Positions 16,332 through 24,763 of a DNA stretch of 30,314 bases are shown piece after piece; positions within the stretch are counted from its first letter, which is position 1, and the number at the start of each line of letters is the position of its first letter. Both the position numbers and the translations under genes were made by a program. The stretch comes from a virus, in IMG/VR virus record IMGVR_UViG_3300027974_000112, positions 1-30,314 of that record, one strand, 5' to 3'. The notes beneath the pieces are model-generated. The model was given only the letters and a program-made list of their open reading frames with translations. It had not been told where the DNA came from and ran no database searches.

Positions 16332-16875
16332 TCATTTCCTTAAATAGTTCTGTAGCATACTCAAAACATAATTTAGCTTCAGCGACCACGTTTACTTGAT
16401 ACGTGTTCATATAGTTATTTATTAACTCTCTTACAACTCTTTTTGTTTCTTCTGGTTTTAAAAAAACAAGATATGTATTAGGACCAGGAGTTTTTCTTTT
16501 TATCATTTGACCACCATATAAATCTCCCATATGTCTTACATAGATATGAGCATATAATTTTTCGGCATCACTTTTAATTGTATCTAAGTGATAAACGTAT
16601 CTTAATGTGCTGTCTGTTATATGTGGTTTATTCGGTTGATTCCATAATGAACGAAAGTCGTGGTCTATTTTTTGTGCTCTGTCAAGGCCAGGTGTTTGTC
16701 TAAACAGGCCGTTTTCAAAGGCATATTTTTCTAGTGTTGAATAACACTGTAATAGATTAAAAAGATATGTAGCATAAAGGTCTGGATTGATCTGGCCAGA
16801 CATAAGAGTTTGAACAAAAGGCTCCGATTCGGCCTTTTTATGTTCTTCTAAAGTTAAATCTTTTATACTATTCAT
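16297..16875 (-). CDS. hemO: Heme oxygenase (biliverdin-forming)
   Basis: This enzyme cleaves heme to biliverdin, Fe(II) and CO, using ferredoxin or another reductant. The all-helical 192-residue protein has LTLEEHKKAE with the expected proximal heme ligand His12. It also has the distal-helix motif RHMGDLYGGQ (residues 114-123), whose Gly-rich kink lines the heme pocket. TYLFNLLQCYSTLEKYAFEN is the usual second-helix region. Its end overlaps the bilin reductase by 35 bases and its start overlaps an oxygenase gene by 8, so the set is translated together. Product and substrate pair exactly with the next gene. Cyanophage ho1 genes have the same function; this copy more likely matches the non-cyanophage HemO partner of PcyX. 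Confidence 0.95.
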   Translation of the reverse strand: MNSIKDLTLEEHKKAESEPFVQTLMSGQINPDLYATYLFNLLQCYSTLEKYAFENGLFRQTPGLDRAQKIDHDFRSLWNQPNKPHITDSTLRYVYHLDTIKSDAEKLYAHIYVRHMGDLYGGQMIKRKTPGPNTYLVFLKPEETKRVVRELINNYMNTYQVNVVAEAKLCFEYATELFKEMNDLGKSYTVQE

Positions 16876-17506
16876 TCACACCTATAGGATTAGTATAAAA
16901 GAAATGAGTTATAGTGTATCTACCATATCCTTTATTTTTATTTGTATTTAACAATTTTATAGGATTAACTTGATGAAGATAAAAAGATGGAAAAATACAC
17001 ATTCTATTATGTTTTGATGTTATTATTGTATCCGATTCTGTAAAAGAAAAATCTCCTCCTTCATAACTTTTTGGTTCTTTATAAAACCAAATTAAACAAG
17101 TAAATAAAAAAACATCATAATGCTCCTTATAGTAATCATTTTCCTCGTAGTAAGAAATTAATGATGATGAGTGTGTTGTATCTTTGAATACTCTACCCAT
17201 TGGCAAAGCTTTTTCTAAAAGACTATGAAATTGTTTAGTTTGTTGTTTATACATACAGAAAAATATATTTGAATAACTACGGTTATTATATATTTCTTCC
17301 ATATAAATTCTAAAAGAAGAACTTTTAGAATTTCCAAAATCATCTTGAGCTGTTACTGTATTTTCTGATCTAAGTAAGTTGCGAGAATTATTTAAAAAAT
17401 TTAATTCATTCCATATTAAAATTTCCTCCTCTTTATTGTACCAATTATCTATCAATAAAGCAGGACATTTTCCTTTAACTTCAATAGGAACCCATTGTGT
17501 ATTCAT
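16868..17506 (-). CDS. 2-oxoglutarate/Fe(II)-dependent oxygenase, third copy
   Basis: Members of this superfamily hydroxylate proteins, nucleic acids or small molecules using 2-oxoglutarate and O2. In this 212-residue protein the metal triad is visible: His129 and Asp131 in KEHYDVFLF, and His178 in FPSFYLHQVNP. Arg196 in GYGRYTITHFF is positioned to bind 2-oxoglutarate. EGGDFSF (149-155) is the typical strand of the double-stranded beta-helix. It starts 3 bases after the previous oxygenase and overlaps heme oxygenase by 8. The substrate is unknown. Confidence 0.9.
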   Translation of the reverse strand: MNTQWVPIEVKGKCPALLIDNWYNKEEEILIWNELNFLNNSRNLLRSENTVTAQDDFGNSKSSSFRIYMEEIYNNRSYSNIFFCMYKQQTKQFHSLLEKALPMGRVFKDTTHSSSLISYYEENDYYKEHYDVFLFTCLIWFYKEPKSYEGGDFSFTESDTIITSKHNRMCIFPSFYLHQVNPIKLLNTNKNKGYGRYTITHFFYTNPIGVNE

Positions 17507-17509
17507 TTT

Positions 17510-18277
17510 TTACTCAATAATCTTTTTTTTACTAAAGCTGCCTGGCAATCCTAACATAGGTCTTCCATCATATATGTTATCGTTAGAATTATTTTTTTCA
17601 TTATAATGTAAAAATACTTGTGCGTGATTTTTGCCTATAAAAGGTTCTCTCCAATGTTCAATATCACAACCTCTATAAATTAACATATCTCCTGGTTTCA
17701 TATGTATAGGTAATTCCTTACCGTCAAATGTTTTTACAAACATAGGCCAATCCCAATTAGGATATTTTTTAGTATCTACGTTAGATATATCGTAACCTAA
17801 ACACAAAGTTGTGGATATTTCACAACTTTTTCTATCAATATGTTTTTTTAATTCAGTACCTGTGGTATATAATCTATGATAAGAATATGTTGGCACTAAA
17901 TCTTTGTTTGTATACATATTCATTTTATTAAGAGATTCAGCTAATAAAGAATCAAAAATTAAATCACCATAATGACTATAATCTCCTAAAGCTTGCGGAT
18001 CATTAAAGTTTCCCCAAATAGATTTATCTACCTTACCTTCTCCATAAACTTGTTCCAAAAATGATAACCTTTTAGCGGCCGTTAATACGTGTGTATATAA
18101 TAGTTTAGCAGTTTCTTTATTAATAAAATTTTCAATTTTAACCCAACCAAAAGTATTAAAAAAAACAGAAGCTGGATGTTCTTCTATTTTAATATTATTA
18201 ATCTGACCTAATTGTGAATTGGCATATTTTTTTTGTTCTTCTGTTAAATTTTCCCAATTTTCTATATTATTATTCAT
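17510..18277 (-). CDS. 2-oxoglutarate/Fe(II)-dependent oxygenase, second copy
   Basis: This is a 255-residue protein with an N-terminal segment of about 50 residues before the fold. The likely iron ligands are His146 and Asp148 in ELKKHIDRKSCEIS and His208 in CDIEHWREPF. The segment MKPGDMLIYRG (193-203) is the usual strand before the second His. The C-terminal VFLHYNEK stretch closes the fold. It differs from the other two copies, so it is not a recent duplicate. Similar proteins are common in marine T4-like phages. The substrate is unknown. Confidence 0.88.
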   Translation of the reverse strand: MNNNIENWENLTEEQKKYANSQLGQINNIKIEEHPASVFFNTFGWVKIENFINKETAKLLYTHVLTAAKRLSFLEQVYGEGKVDKSIWGNFNDPQALGDYSHYGDLIFDSLLAESLNKMNMYTNKDLVPTYSYHRLYTTGTELKKHIDRKSCEISTTLCLGYDISNVDTKKYPNWDWPMFVKTFDGKELPIHMKPGDMLIYRGCDIEHWREPFIGKNHAQVFLHYNEKNNSNDNIYDGRPMLGLPGSFSKKKIIE

Positions 18278-18284
18278 ACTTTTC

Positions 18285-19028
18285 CTATCTAAAAGGTTTA
18301 CCTAATGTCCACATTACCAAAGAATATCTTGTTCCTTTTGTAACTGGTGTTACTTGATGATGCACATAAGAAGGAAACACAATAATTGAACCTTGTGGCC
18401 GTATTTCAGTACACTCATAAAATCTTTTATTACTAGAATGAGGTCCAAAATCAAATTTTAAATTTCCTCCTTCATAACTTCCTGGTTCAGATAAATTAAC
18501 AGTCATACTTAATTTTCTAACTTTACCTATCATGTTAACATTATCTGTGTATCCGTGGTCTGGAGTTCCATTTTTTCTTTCAGGAGATATTCCTGGTATA
18601 AATCTTTTATACTTTCCAATATGATCTGAAGAACCATCAGAATGCCAACCATAAAATTGATTTAATCCGTATTTGGTAAATTGTATTTCCTCAGAAATAT
18701 CATAATCGTATTTCCATCCAGCGGCTTCATTAGCTTGATCTAAATAAGGTCTCAATAATTTATAAATCCAATCTTCATTGAACCAAGTTACTTCACTATC
18801 TCTAACATAGATTTCTGAATCTGTTTTTAATTCTTCAAAAGATTTATCATTTAAAGGTATGGAATTTAGTTTATCTTGTTTATGATGATTTCCAAAAGTT
18901 GTAGCGGAAGTGTCTATTCCTAAAGTTTTTTCTTTTTCAATTTTATTAATACCTAATTGTAAAATTTTTTGACAAGTTTCTTTAGGAATTATTCCTGAAA
19001 AATAATAATAAATGTTTTCAATGTGCAT
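18285..19028 (-). CDS. 2-oxoglutarate/Fe(II)-dependent oxygenase, prolyl-hydroxylase type, first copy
   Basis: This 247-residue protein has the clearest prolyl 4-hydroxylase (PKHD)-type motifs of the three. They are GWHSDGSSDH with His129 and Asp131, SYEGGNLKFDFG (184-195), GSIIVFPSYVHHQVTPVTKG with His224 as the second metal ligand, and Arg234 in TRYSLVMW for 2-oxoglutarate. The expected reaction is hydroxylation of a peptidyl or small-molecule substrate. It heads the run of three oxygenases that leads into the heme oxygenase and bilin reductase genes. The substrate is unknown. Confidence 0.93.
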   Translation of the reverse strand: MHIENIYYYFSGIIPKETCQKILQLGINKIEKEKTLGIDTSATTFGNHHKQDKLNSIPLNDKSFEELKTDSEIYVRDSEVTWFNEDWIYKLLRPYLDQANEAAGWKYDYDISEEIQFTKYGLNQFYGWHSDGSSDHIGKYKRFIPGISPERKNGTPDHGYTDNVNMIGKVRKLSMTVNLSEPGSYEGGNLKFDFGPHSSNKRFYECTEIRPQGSIIVFPSYVHHQVTPVTKGTRYSLVMWTLGKPFR

Positions 19029-19046
19029 AATATTAACAAAAATAAA

Positions 19047-19475
19047 CTATTTCAAATTACTCACTTTCTTTACTATTTTATTTATTAATGCATCTAAATG
19101 GTCTAAATCTGAACTAAAAGATATGTGAGGAATTTTTACTCTTTTACCATTAACAACATCAACTCTAAAACCTTGTTGTTGTTGGCCCATTTTTTCATCT
19201 TTTGTAAATTGCCACCAAATAGAATCTTCCATTTTCATTTCAGGTATTTCATCTAAAGAATATTGATGTTTTATTTCTTGTATAACAATTTCTAAAGGAA
19301 TATTTTTTCTATTTTCTAAATGATTTAGAATTGATCTTATAGCTTTTTTGTGTTCGTCAGTTGCATCTATTGTACTAAAAACCTCTTCATCTAAAGGTTT
19401 ACCAGTAACATTTGAAATTAGTTTTCCATCAATAGATTGTAAAGGTGTTAATTTATCTTCATTCATATTATTCAT
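19047..19475 (-). CDS. Unknown 142-residue protein
   Basis: I do not recognise this family. The protein is charged and mostly helical, with a helix-rich segment (EHKKAIRSILNHLENRKNIP), a QQQQ run near residue 100 and a Lys-rich C-terminal helix (ALINKIVKKVSNLK). It has no signal peptide or membrane segment. It sits between the glycine-rich adhesin and the oxygenase run, about 18 bases from each. A near-match late box (AATAAATA) lies a few bases upstream of its start. A tail-fibre accessory or chaperone role is possible by position only. Confidence 0.7.
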   Translation of the reverse strand: MNNMNEDKLTPLQSIDGKLISNVTGKPLDEEVFSTIDATDEHKKAIRSILNHLENRKNIPLEIVIQEIKHQYSLDEIPEMKMEDSIWWQFTKDEKMGQQQQGFRVDVVNGKRVKIPHISFSSDLDHLDALINKIVKKVSNLK

Positions 19476-19493
19476 AATTATTTATTTTAATAT

Positions 19494-21065
19494 TTAGTAT
19501 CTTACTACAACTATTCCTGGTCCACCTGAGCCATGGTTTCCTGGATGAGAACCTCCGCCGCCGCCGCCTCTATTTGATTGACCTGGAGTTCCTGTTCCTC
19601 CTCCTGAACCTGGATAACCACCACCGTTTCCGCCTCCACCGCTTCCGCCAGCTCCTGGATTTCTACCACCAGTTGGATGTCTTCCACCACCTCCTCCGCC
19701 GGCATAAAATACTGTTGAACCTGTTATCGTAGATGATCTTCCTGCTCCACCATCTCCACCATATTCATCATTAGGCCTATGTTCTGAACCTGCACCGCCT
19801 GTTCCTCCAGCACCTCCACCGCCACCAGATCCTTGCCAGCCTGACATACCATGTGGATTTGGTCCTCCTGGACTTCCGTGTCCATATGTTCCTGAATCTC
19901 CTGGTTGGCCTGGTTGACTTCCTGGTCCTCCTATGCCGCCAGGTCCTCCATCTCTACCAACTCCGCCTCCTGATCCTCCACTTGTTCCATTTGCTGGACT
20001 ACTTGGGCCATGATCTCCTCCGTCGCCACCACCTATAGCTGTTAAAGTACCAAATACTGAATTTTGTCCTGATGTATTTTGTCCTCCTCCACTACCTACT
20101 GTGAGTGATACTGTACCACCAGGAGATACAGGAAATCCTGGTCTATAAATCATACCGCCTGCGCCGCCTCCACCCCATTGTCCTCCGCCTCCGCCAGCTA
20201 CTACTAATACATCAACAGCTGTTACGCCAGCAGGAACACTAAAAGAAGTTGTTCCAGTGCTTGTGAATTGAGTTACAACAGGAGCATTGACTGTAATACT
20301 AAATGATCTTGATTGTGTTTGAGATGCAGTTGAAGCCCTTACTGTAAATGTTGATGTTGTGTTTGAGCCAACTTCAGCTGCTGTACCTGTAATTGCAGCT
20401 GTAGATGAATTTAAAGATAATCCTGTTGGTAAAGCACCGGATGTAATTGAATATGTAATTGTATCGCCATCTGGATCTGTTGCAGCAGCAGATGATAATG
20501 AATAAGCAGAACGGTTACCATCAGCTATTGTACCCAATGTACCTGAAGCAGTGTTAAAAACAGGTTTAGCATCTACAGATAAACAAGATTCTAATTGAGT
20601 AAACAATCCTGAAAGGTTTGTAACTCTTATTGTATAAGGTTCTTGAGCTGCTAAAAAAGACGAATAAGGAACAGCAGCTGTTACCTGATTACCACTATTT
20701 AAAGTTGTAGTTGTAGCATCAAAATTTGCGCCAAGATTACCTCTAAAAGAAACTACGGCTCCAGAACTAAACAAAGTACCTTGAATAACTATTGAAGCAT
20801 TTCCTGATAATGTTCTGTCTATAAATGTAGAAGTTGTAGCTCCTGCACCATCTATATTAAAGTTTGTAATTCCTGGAGGTGCATCTACTGATTTCCATTC
20901 AACGCCTGTATAATATTCTAATAAATTTGTAGTTGTATTAAATCTTAATGTTCCAGCTCCATAAGTAGATGAATCTCTTTGACCAGTTGTACCTGGTGAT
21001 ATTTTTTCTCCTATGGTTCCAGTAAACTTTTGGTTTTTTCCAGTAAAATCTCTTAAATCTGCCAT
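19494..21065 (-). CDS. Glycine-rich tail fibre tip / adhesin-like protein
   Basis: This 523-residue protein has four visible parts. There is a short N-terminal attachment region (GAGTLRFNTTTNLLEYYTGV, as in phage fibre proteins) and an IPT/TIG-like beta domain (about 64-165). A putative Ig domain of He_PIG type follows (about 168-260, with LPTGLSLNSSTAAITGTAAE). A long glycine-rich domain (about 290-518) ends PGIVVVRY. The last part has many Gly runs broken by short Pro/His/Asn/Ser loops, as in the polyglycine-II bundle of gp38 adhesins of T2/S16-type phages. A receptor-binding role at the fibre tip is inferred from this. It has its own late promoter box 18 bases upstream. Confidence 0.85.
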   Translation of the reverse strand: MADLRDFTGKNQKFTGTIGEKISPGTTGQRDSSTYGAGTLRFNTTTNLLEYYTGVEWKSVDAPPGITNFNIDGAGATTSTFIDRTLSGNASIVIQGTLFSSGAVVSFRGNLGANFDATTTTLNSGNQVTAAVPYSSFLAAQEPYTIRVTNLSGLFTQLESCLSVDAKPVFNTASGTLGTIADGNRSAYSLSSAAATDPDGDTITYSITSGALPTGLSLNSSTAAITGTAAEVGSNTTSTFTVRASTASQTQSRSFSITVNAPVVTQFTSTGTTSFSVPAGVTAVDVLVVAGGGGGQWGGGGAGGMIYRPGFPVSPGGTVSLTVGSGGGQNTSGQNSVFGTLTAIGGGDGGDHGPSSPANGTSGGSGGGVGRDGGPGGIGGPGSQPGQPGDSGTYGHGSPGGPNPHGMSGWQGSGGGGGAGGTGGAGSEHRPNDEYGGDGGAGRSSTITGSTVFYAGGGGGGRHPTGGRNPGAGGSGGGGNGGGYPGSGGGTGTPGQSNRGGGGGGSHPGNHGSGGPGIVVVRY

Positions 21066-21083
21066 TTAATTATCCATTTCTTC

Positions 21084-21091
21084 TATTTATA
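21084..21091 (-). promoter_or_regulatory. T4-type late promoter box upstream of the glycine-rich adhesin gene
   Basis: An exact TATAAATAG on the minus strand, 18 bases before the ATG at 21065 and abutting the stop of the 1223-residue gene. Confidence 0.75.
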
Positions 21092-24000
21092 TTATAAGTT
21101 TTCTATTAATTTCCAACCGTATGTAGCACCAGTGTAAACTAGACCTATGCTCGCATTTTGAGTACTCACTACTAAATTTTCTGTTAATCCCATAATCTTT
21201 AATCCATTTCTTGCAATAGTTAAATTATTTGTATTAAAAGTTCCTGCTAAATCTAATAATCTAACTTGATCGCCTGAAAGTGGAGATATAGGTAAAGTAA
21301 TTGTAACGGCTGCAGAAGCGGTATTTACAAACACTCTATCATTAGCTGCTACGAGAAGATTTATAGCTGTAGTTGTCCAAGGATTTCCACCACCTAATCC
21401 TGTCCACGCATTACCGTTATAACCTTCCCAACTACCTAAAGTACTATTAAATCTAATACCTCCTGTGTATAATCCAAATCCCGAAGTTGGTCTTTCAGCT
21501 GTTGTACCAGTTGGTGGAACAAATATACCTGTTCCCATATTATCTCTTTGAATATAACCAACAACCGCATTTTCTGTAGGCACGGCCGTGTTTGAATTAC
21601 CTGACATAGCTTCATCAGTTGAAAATTCATTAATTGTGGCACCTAACTGAGCACCAATAGAACCTAATTGTAATTCTGTTAATCCTGAAAGGTCAAAAGC
21701 GTCGGCATTTAAAGTTGCAATACCAGTTGCCTGTTGAATACGGAATAAATCTCCAACCCTAAAATCTCCACCTTGGTCTGAAGATGTCCAATAAACTCTA
21801 CCGCCTGTATTAAATTCTACTTCGTCTGCTTGATCGGCCGCTTGTGTTGGTTCATTTGGATAATTTGTATCTGCAAAACCTCCTGTACCAATATCTAAGA
21901 AATCGTGACCTGTAAATCTACAGTTAGAATACTTACGAGTAAATAGAATTGTAGTTTGATCTGGATAAGCATCTAATGTTGAAACTTCGGAAACTAAACG
22001 AACTGTTGCTGTTTGAGCACCTGTGTCTTGGTTTGTAAAACCTGAAACAATAAAATAGTTGGGGTTTGATCCTATTTTAACGTTATCTCCTAATTTAATA
22101 ACGTTACTTGTAGATAAAGTTCCATCAGTTGATTCTACTTCTATAAAGTAACCTGATTGTTTAGCACCGTTGCCACTGATACCAGCAGCGGTGTTAGGTA
22201 TAGCAAAAGTAAATGTACCGGCACTTAATCTTGTAACTCTAACTGTTTCACCTTGTTGGAAATTACCTGTTGCAGGATCTAAATATAATTTATTTACTTG
22301 AGCGTTAATTCTAAAAATTGTACCTGTAGCGCCTGAAGTGAGACCAAGCATAGTTTGGCCTATTGCAAATTCTGAAGCACCTGCACCACTTACAGTTAAT
22401 GGATTATAATTAATTGTACGGCCTCTTGATTTTACAGAAACAGGAACTTCTGCAGCTAATTGACCTTCTGCAACAATACCTTGTTCACCATAAGCAGATG
22501 AACAGTTTAATCCTCGTAAAAATCCTCCACCTGAAGTGTAGAAAGATTTATTACAGTAATATGTAAATACGGAAACCATTTCACCTCGGCCTCCGTTTAA
22601 TGCCCAAACTCCAATACCGTCTGAGTTAATTTGTGTAAAATCGTTTGCAAGAATTGATCTGTTACTTGTAGCAGATGCGTGTAATAATCCATCTATTTTA
22701 ATACCTATAGCATTATCATTAAATGAAGTACAGTTTTGAATATATGGAGAAGTAGTTGAAATTAATCCTTGAGGATCTAAAGATACTACAACACCACCGT
22801 GACCAGAATGTGTTTGTATACCTGTCAAACCTCTAAAAGAAAAATATTCTATATTTGTTCCGTTATTAGCTAAAAAATAGTAAGACGCATTATTATTCTC
22901 AAGCGTTGCTACAGTTAATACTAAAGCTGTTCCACCTCCTAGTTGAGCTGCTGATATTGTAAGCGTGTCACCAACAGCGTAATCATATCCTCCGTGTGTT
23001 ACAGAAATTGTAGGAAGTGAAGAACCGTCTTTAATAACTTTAATTCTTGCACCAGATCCTCCATCATTTGATGTAGGGATTGTATAATTATAAGTGCCCG
23101 GTGTTCCTCCTGTTCCTCCTGATACTCTTGTTACAGTAGCAATTGTAGTAGATAAACCATCAGCAGGACGTAATTCTGTTGAACGTAAGCTATCTCCTCT
23201 TATTGTAATACCTGGTGGACAAACTAAAGGTAAATTTTCTCTATAAACTCCATTTCTAACCCAAACAACATCACCAGTACTTACTGATTTAGCTGTAAAA
23301 GTTATAGGAGTTGCTGGAGATCCTCCAAATTGCGAAGCTGAAATTGTTAAAGTATTTCCTGTTGTGTAACCATTTCCACCACTTATAATTTCAATTGTTG
23401 GTGTAGTTGTACCATCCATCACAACTCTAGCTGTAAATCCTGTACCTGTTCCGCCTGTGGTAGTTACTTCATAAGTTCCTGGTATAGCACTTATACCACC
23501 TGACACATTACTTACTTCAACTATTTCTCCACTTTTAGCTTGTGTTAAAGCATATTTTAATGTTTTAAAAGGTAGTAATTCAGTTCCTGGATTTGAATCA
23601 TTACCTGCGTTTGCAACATATAAAACGTTTCTATTTGTAGGATTTGCCCAAATAGGATCTAATCCATTTGTTGTTAATTGAGAACCTGGAACACCTATAG
23701 GCAATCTTACAGTTGATACAGCTCCTCTAACTATTAAATCTCCTCTTGTTGTTACAACTGAATTTGAATCACCTTGAGCTATTAATTGCCAATAACCAGC
23801 TCCTGTACTAGGTGTATGATTTAAATTTGCATTAGCTATCGATATATAAGAACTTGAATTATATTCTACAGCTTCTCCTAAAAAATAGGATGTAACTGCG
23901 CTATAAGTTCCTCTCCATTTTATACCTTCAACAAGTTTTCTCCAATAAGTTGCGTTAGTAGGTCTAATGATATTAGAAGCACCATCTTGTTCTACATCAA

Positions 24001-24763
24001 TTATACAAACAAAACTATAACCTCCAAATTCTACAACATCTCCTGTTTTATAATCTGTAGTTGTGTCATAAACACCTAAAGCTCTAAATCCTGGAACTAA
24101 TAAATCCCAATTTGCACTATTATTTAAAGGTACTGCTTGATTAGCAGCAATTTCTTGTAAAGCAACGTAAGCATATCCTCCGTACGTTACTATATCACCT
24201 TTTTGATATGCGGTAACTGTAGCCCAACTATCTTCAAATTGTAATCCATCTGTGTAAGCACTAAAATTACTTTCATTAAAAGAAGAAGCACTTGCTGATG
24301 AGGTATGAGCAGTAGTACAAATCCATAAACTTGCACCGTATTTTACAACATCATTTACTTTGTAATAAGTACTGGTAGCATAAGTTCCTTTATAATCTGT
24401 TGCATCAATATATAATTCAAAATTAGATGCGTTTAATATTGCTACGCCAGCTACAGCTGCAGCTGATGTGTGTTGAGTTGTACAACGAAATTGTCTAGCA
24501 CCATATTTTACAACGTCATTTAATTTGTAATGTGTAGAGGCCGCATATGTGCCTTTAAAGAAAAGAGATTCAGCTTGTAGTGACCATTTAACAGCAGATA
24601 AATCTGTATAAAATCCTGGACTTGTAGATTGAGAAGTATGGTTAACAATACAAACGTAGGTATTACCACCGTATTTTACTACGTCATCTATAAGAAAACC
24701 TGTAGAGGTTGACCAGTCACCTCTCCATTTAAATTTAATTCTACCTAGTTTAAAATCTGCCAT
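21092..24763 (-). CDS. Large tail fibre / host-binding structural protein with repeats and beta-helix
   Basis: This 1223-residue protein is the largest in the window. Residues 11-332 are six tandem repeats of about 50-57 residues with the pattern YxxxDVVxYGxxxYxC, resembling carbohydrate-binding modules of the chitinase (CBM5/12-like) type. Residues about 379-740 look like a right-handed beta-helix with a DUF1565-type entry (NVLYVANAGNDSNPGTELLP), GVYRENLPLVCPPGITIRGD and many short beta turns. Two copies of a roughly 77-residue module (418-494, 545-621) interrupt it. The C-terminus has GGIRFNSTLGSWEGYNGNAW, a peptide shared in style with other fibre genes here. A role in glycan binding or host attachment is inferred. 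A late promoter box lies 23 bases upstream. Confidence 0.88.
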   Translation of the reverse strand: MADFKLGRIKFKWRGDWSTSTGFLIDDVVKYGGNTYVCIVNHTSQSTSPGFYTDLSAVKWSLQAESLFFKGTYAASTHYKLNDVVKYGARQFRCTTQHTSAAAVAGVAILNASNFELYIDATDYKGTYATSTYYKVNDVVKYGASLWICTTAHTSSASASSFNESNFSAYTDGLQFEDSWATVTAYQKGDIVTYGGYAYVALQEIAANQAVPLNNSANWDLLVPGFRALGVYDTTTDYKTGDVVEFGGYSFVCIIDVEQDGASNIIRPTNATYWRKLVEGIKWRGTYSAVTSYFLGEAVEYNSSSYISIANANLNHTPSTGAGYWQLIAQGDSNSVVTTRGDLIVRGAVSTVRLPIGVPGSQLTTNGLDPIWANPTNRNVLYVANAGNDSNPGTELLPFKTLKYALTQAKSGEIVEVSNVSGGISAIPGTYEVTTTGGTGTGFTARVVMDGTTTPTIEIISGGNGYTTGNTLTISASQFGGSPATPITFTAKSVSTGDVVWVRNGVYRENLPLVCPPGITIRGDSLRSTELRPADGLSTTIATVTRVSGGTGGTPGTYNYTIPTSNDGGSGARIKVIKDGSSLPTISVTHGGYDYAVGDTLTISAAQLGGGTALVLTVATLENNNASYYFLANNGTNIEYFSFRGLTGIQTHSGHGGVVVSLDPQGLISTTSPYIQNCTSFNDNAIGIKIDGLLHASATSNRSILANDFTQINSDGIGVWALNGGRGEMVSVFTYYCNKSFYTSGGGFLRGLNCSSAYGEQGIVAEGQLAAEVPVSVKSRGRTINYNPLTVSGAGASEFAIGQTMLGLTSGATGTIFRINAQVNKLYLDPATGNFQQGETVRVTRLSAGTFTFAIPNTAAGISGNGAKQSGYFIEVESTDGTLSTSNVIKLGDNVKIGSNPNYFIVSGFTNQDTGAQTATVRLVSEVSTLDAYPDQTTILFTRKYSNCRFTGHDFLDIGTGGFADTNYPNEPTQAADQADEVEFNTGGRVYWTSSDQGGDFRVGDLFRIQQATGIATLNADAFDLSGLTELQLGSIGAQLGATINEFSTDEAMSGNSNTAVPTENAVVGYIQRDNMGTGIFVPPTGTTAERPTSGFGLYTGGIRFNSTLGSWEGYNGNAWTGLGGGNPWTTTAINLLVAANDRVFVNTASAAVTITLPISPLSGDQVRLLDLAGTFNTNNLTIARNGLKIMGLTENLVVSTQNASIGLVYTGATYGWKLIENL
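22901..23512 (-). repeat. Two diverged copies of a ~77-residue module within the large fibre gene
   Basis: Codons 418-494 (23282-23512) and 545-621 (22901-23131) encode similar modules. Both have a PGTY start, a middle with K/M-DG followed by PTI, then a GDTLTIS / GNTLTIS strand leading to LGG or FGG. They flank the conserved beta-helix segment GVYRENLPL...STELRP. Identity is moderate, so this is an old duplication or insertion of a domain, not a recent DNA repeat. Confidence 0.75.
23768..24733 (-). repeat. Six tandem protein repeats at the N-terminus of the large fibre gene
   Basis: Codons about 11-332 encode six copies at residues 11-65, 68-120, 123-175, 176-225, 226-280 and 281-332. Shared positions are an opening W/Y-x5-Y, a D-V/I-V-x-Y-G turn, then Y-x-C and a closing aromatic before the next unit. 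Copies 2 and 3 are closest to each other (KGTYAxSTxYKxNDVVKYGA in both). Confidence 0.85.

Noticed and set aside
15865-16347. 160-codon open frame on the plus strand opposite the bilin reductase
   Set aside because: The bilin reductase frame has unmistakable family motifs; this frame has none.
19511-19705. 64-codon frame on the same strand inside the glycine-rich adhesin gene
   Set aside because: It is a shifted reading of GGN-rich repeats that yields a Glu/Val/Gln-rich peptide. The glycine-rich frame is continuous and ends in the expected VVVRY.
19512-20198. GC-rich stretch that might mark foreign DNA or a structured RNA
   Set aside because: The bias is explained by glycine codons (GGN) of the adhesin domain; flanking sequence is continuous with the same gene.
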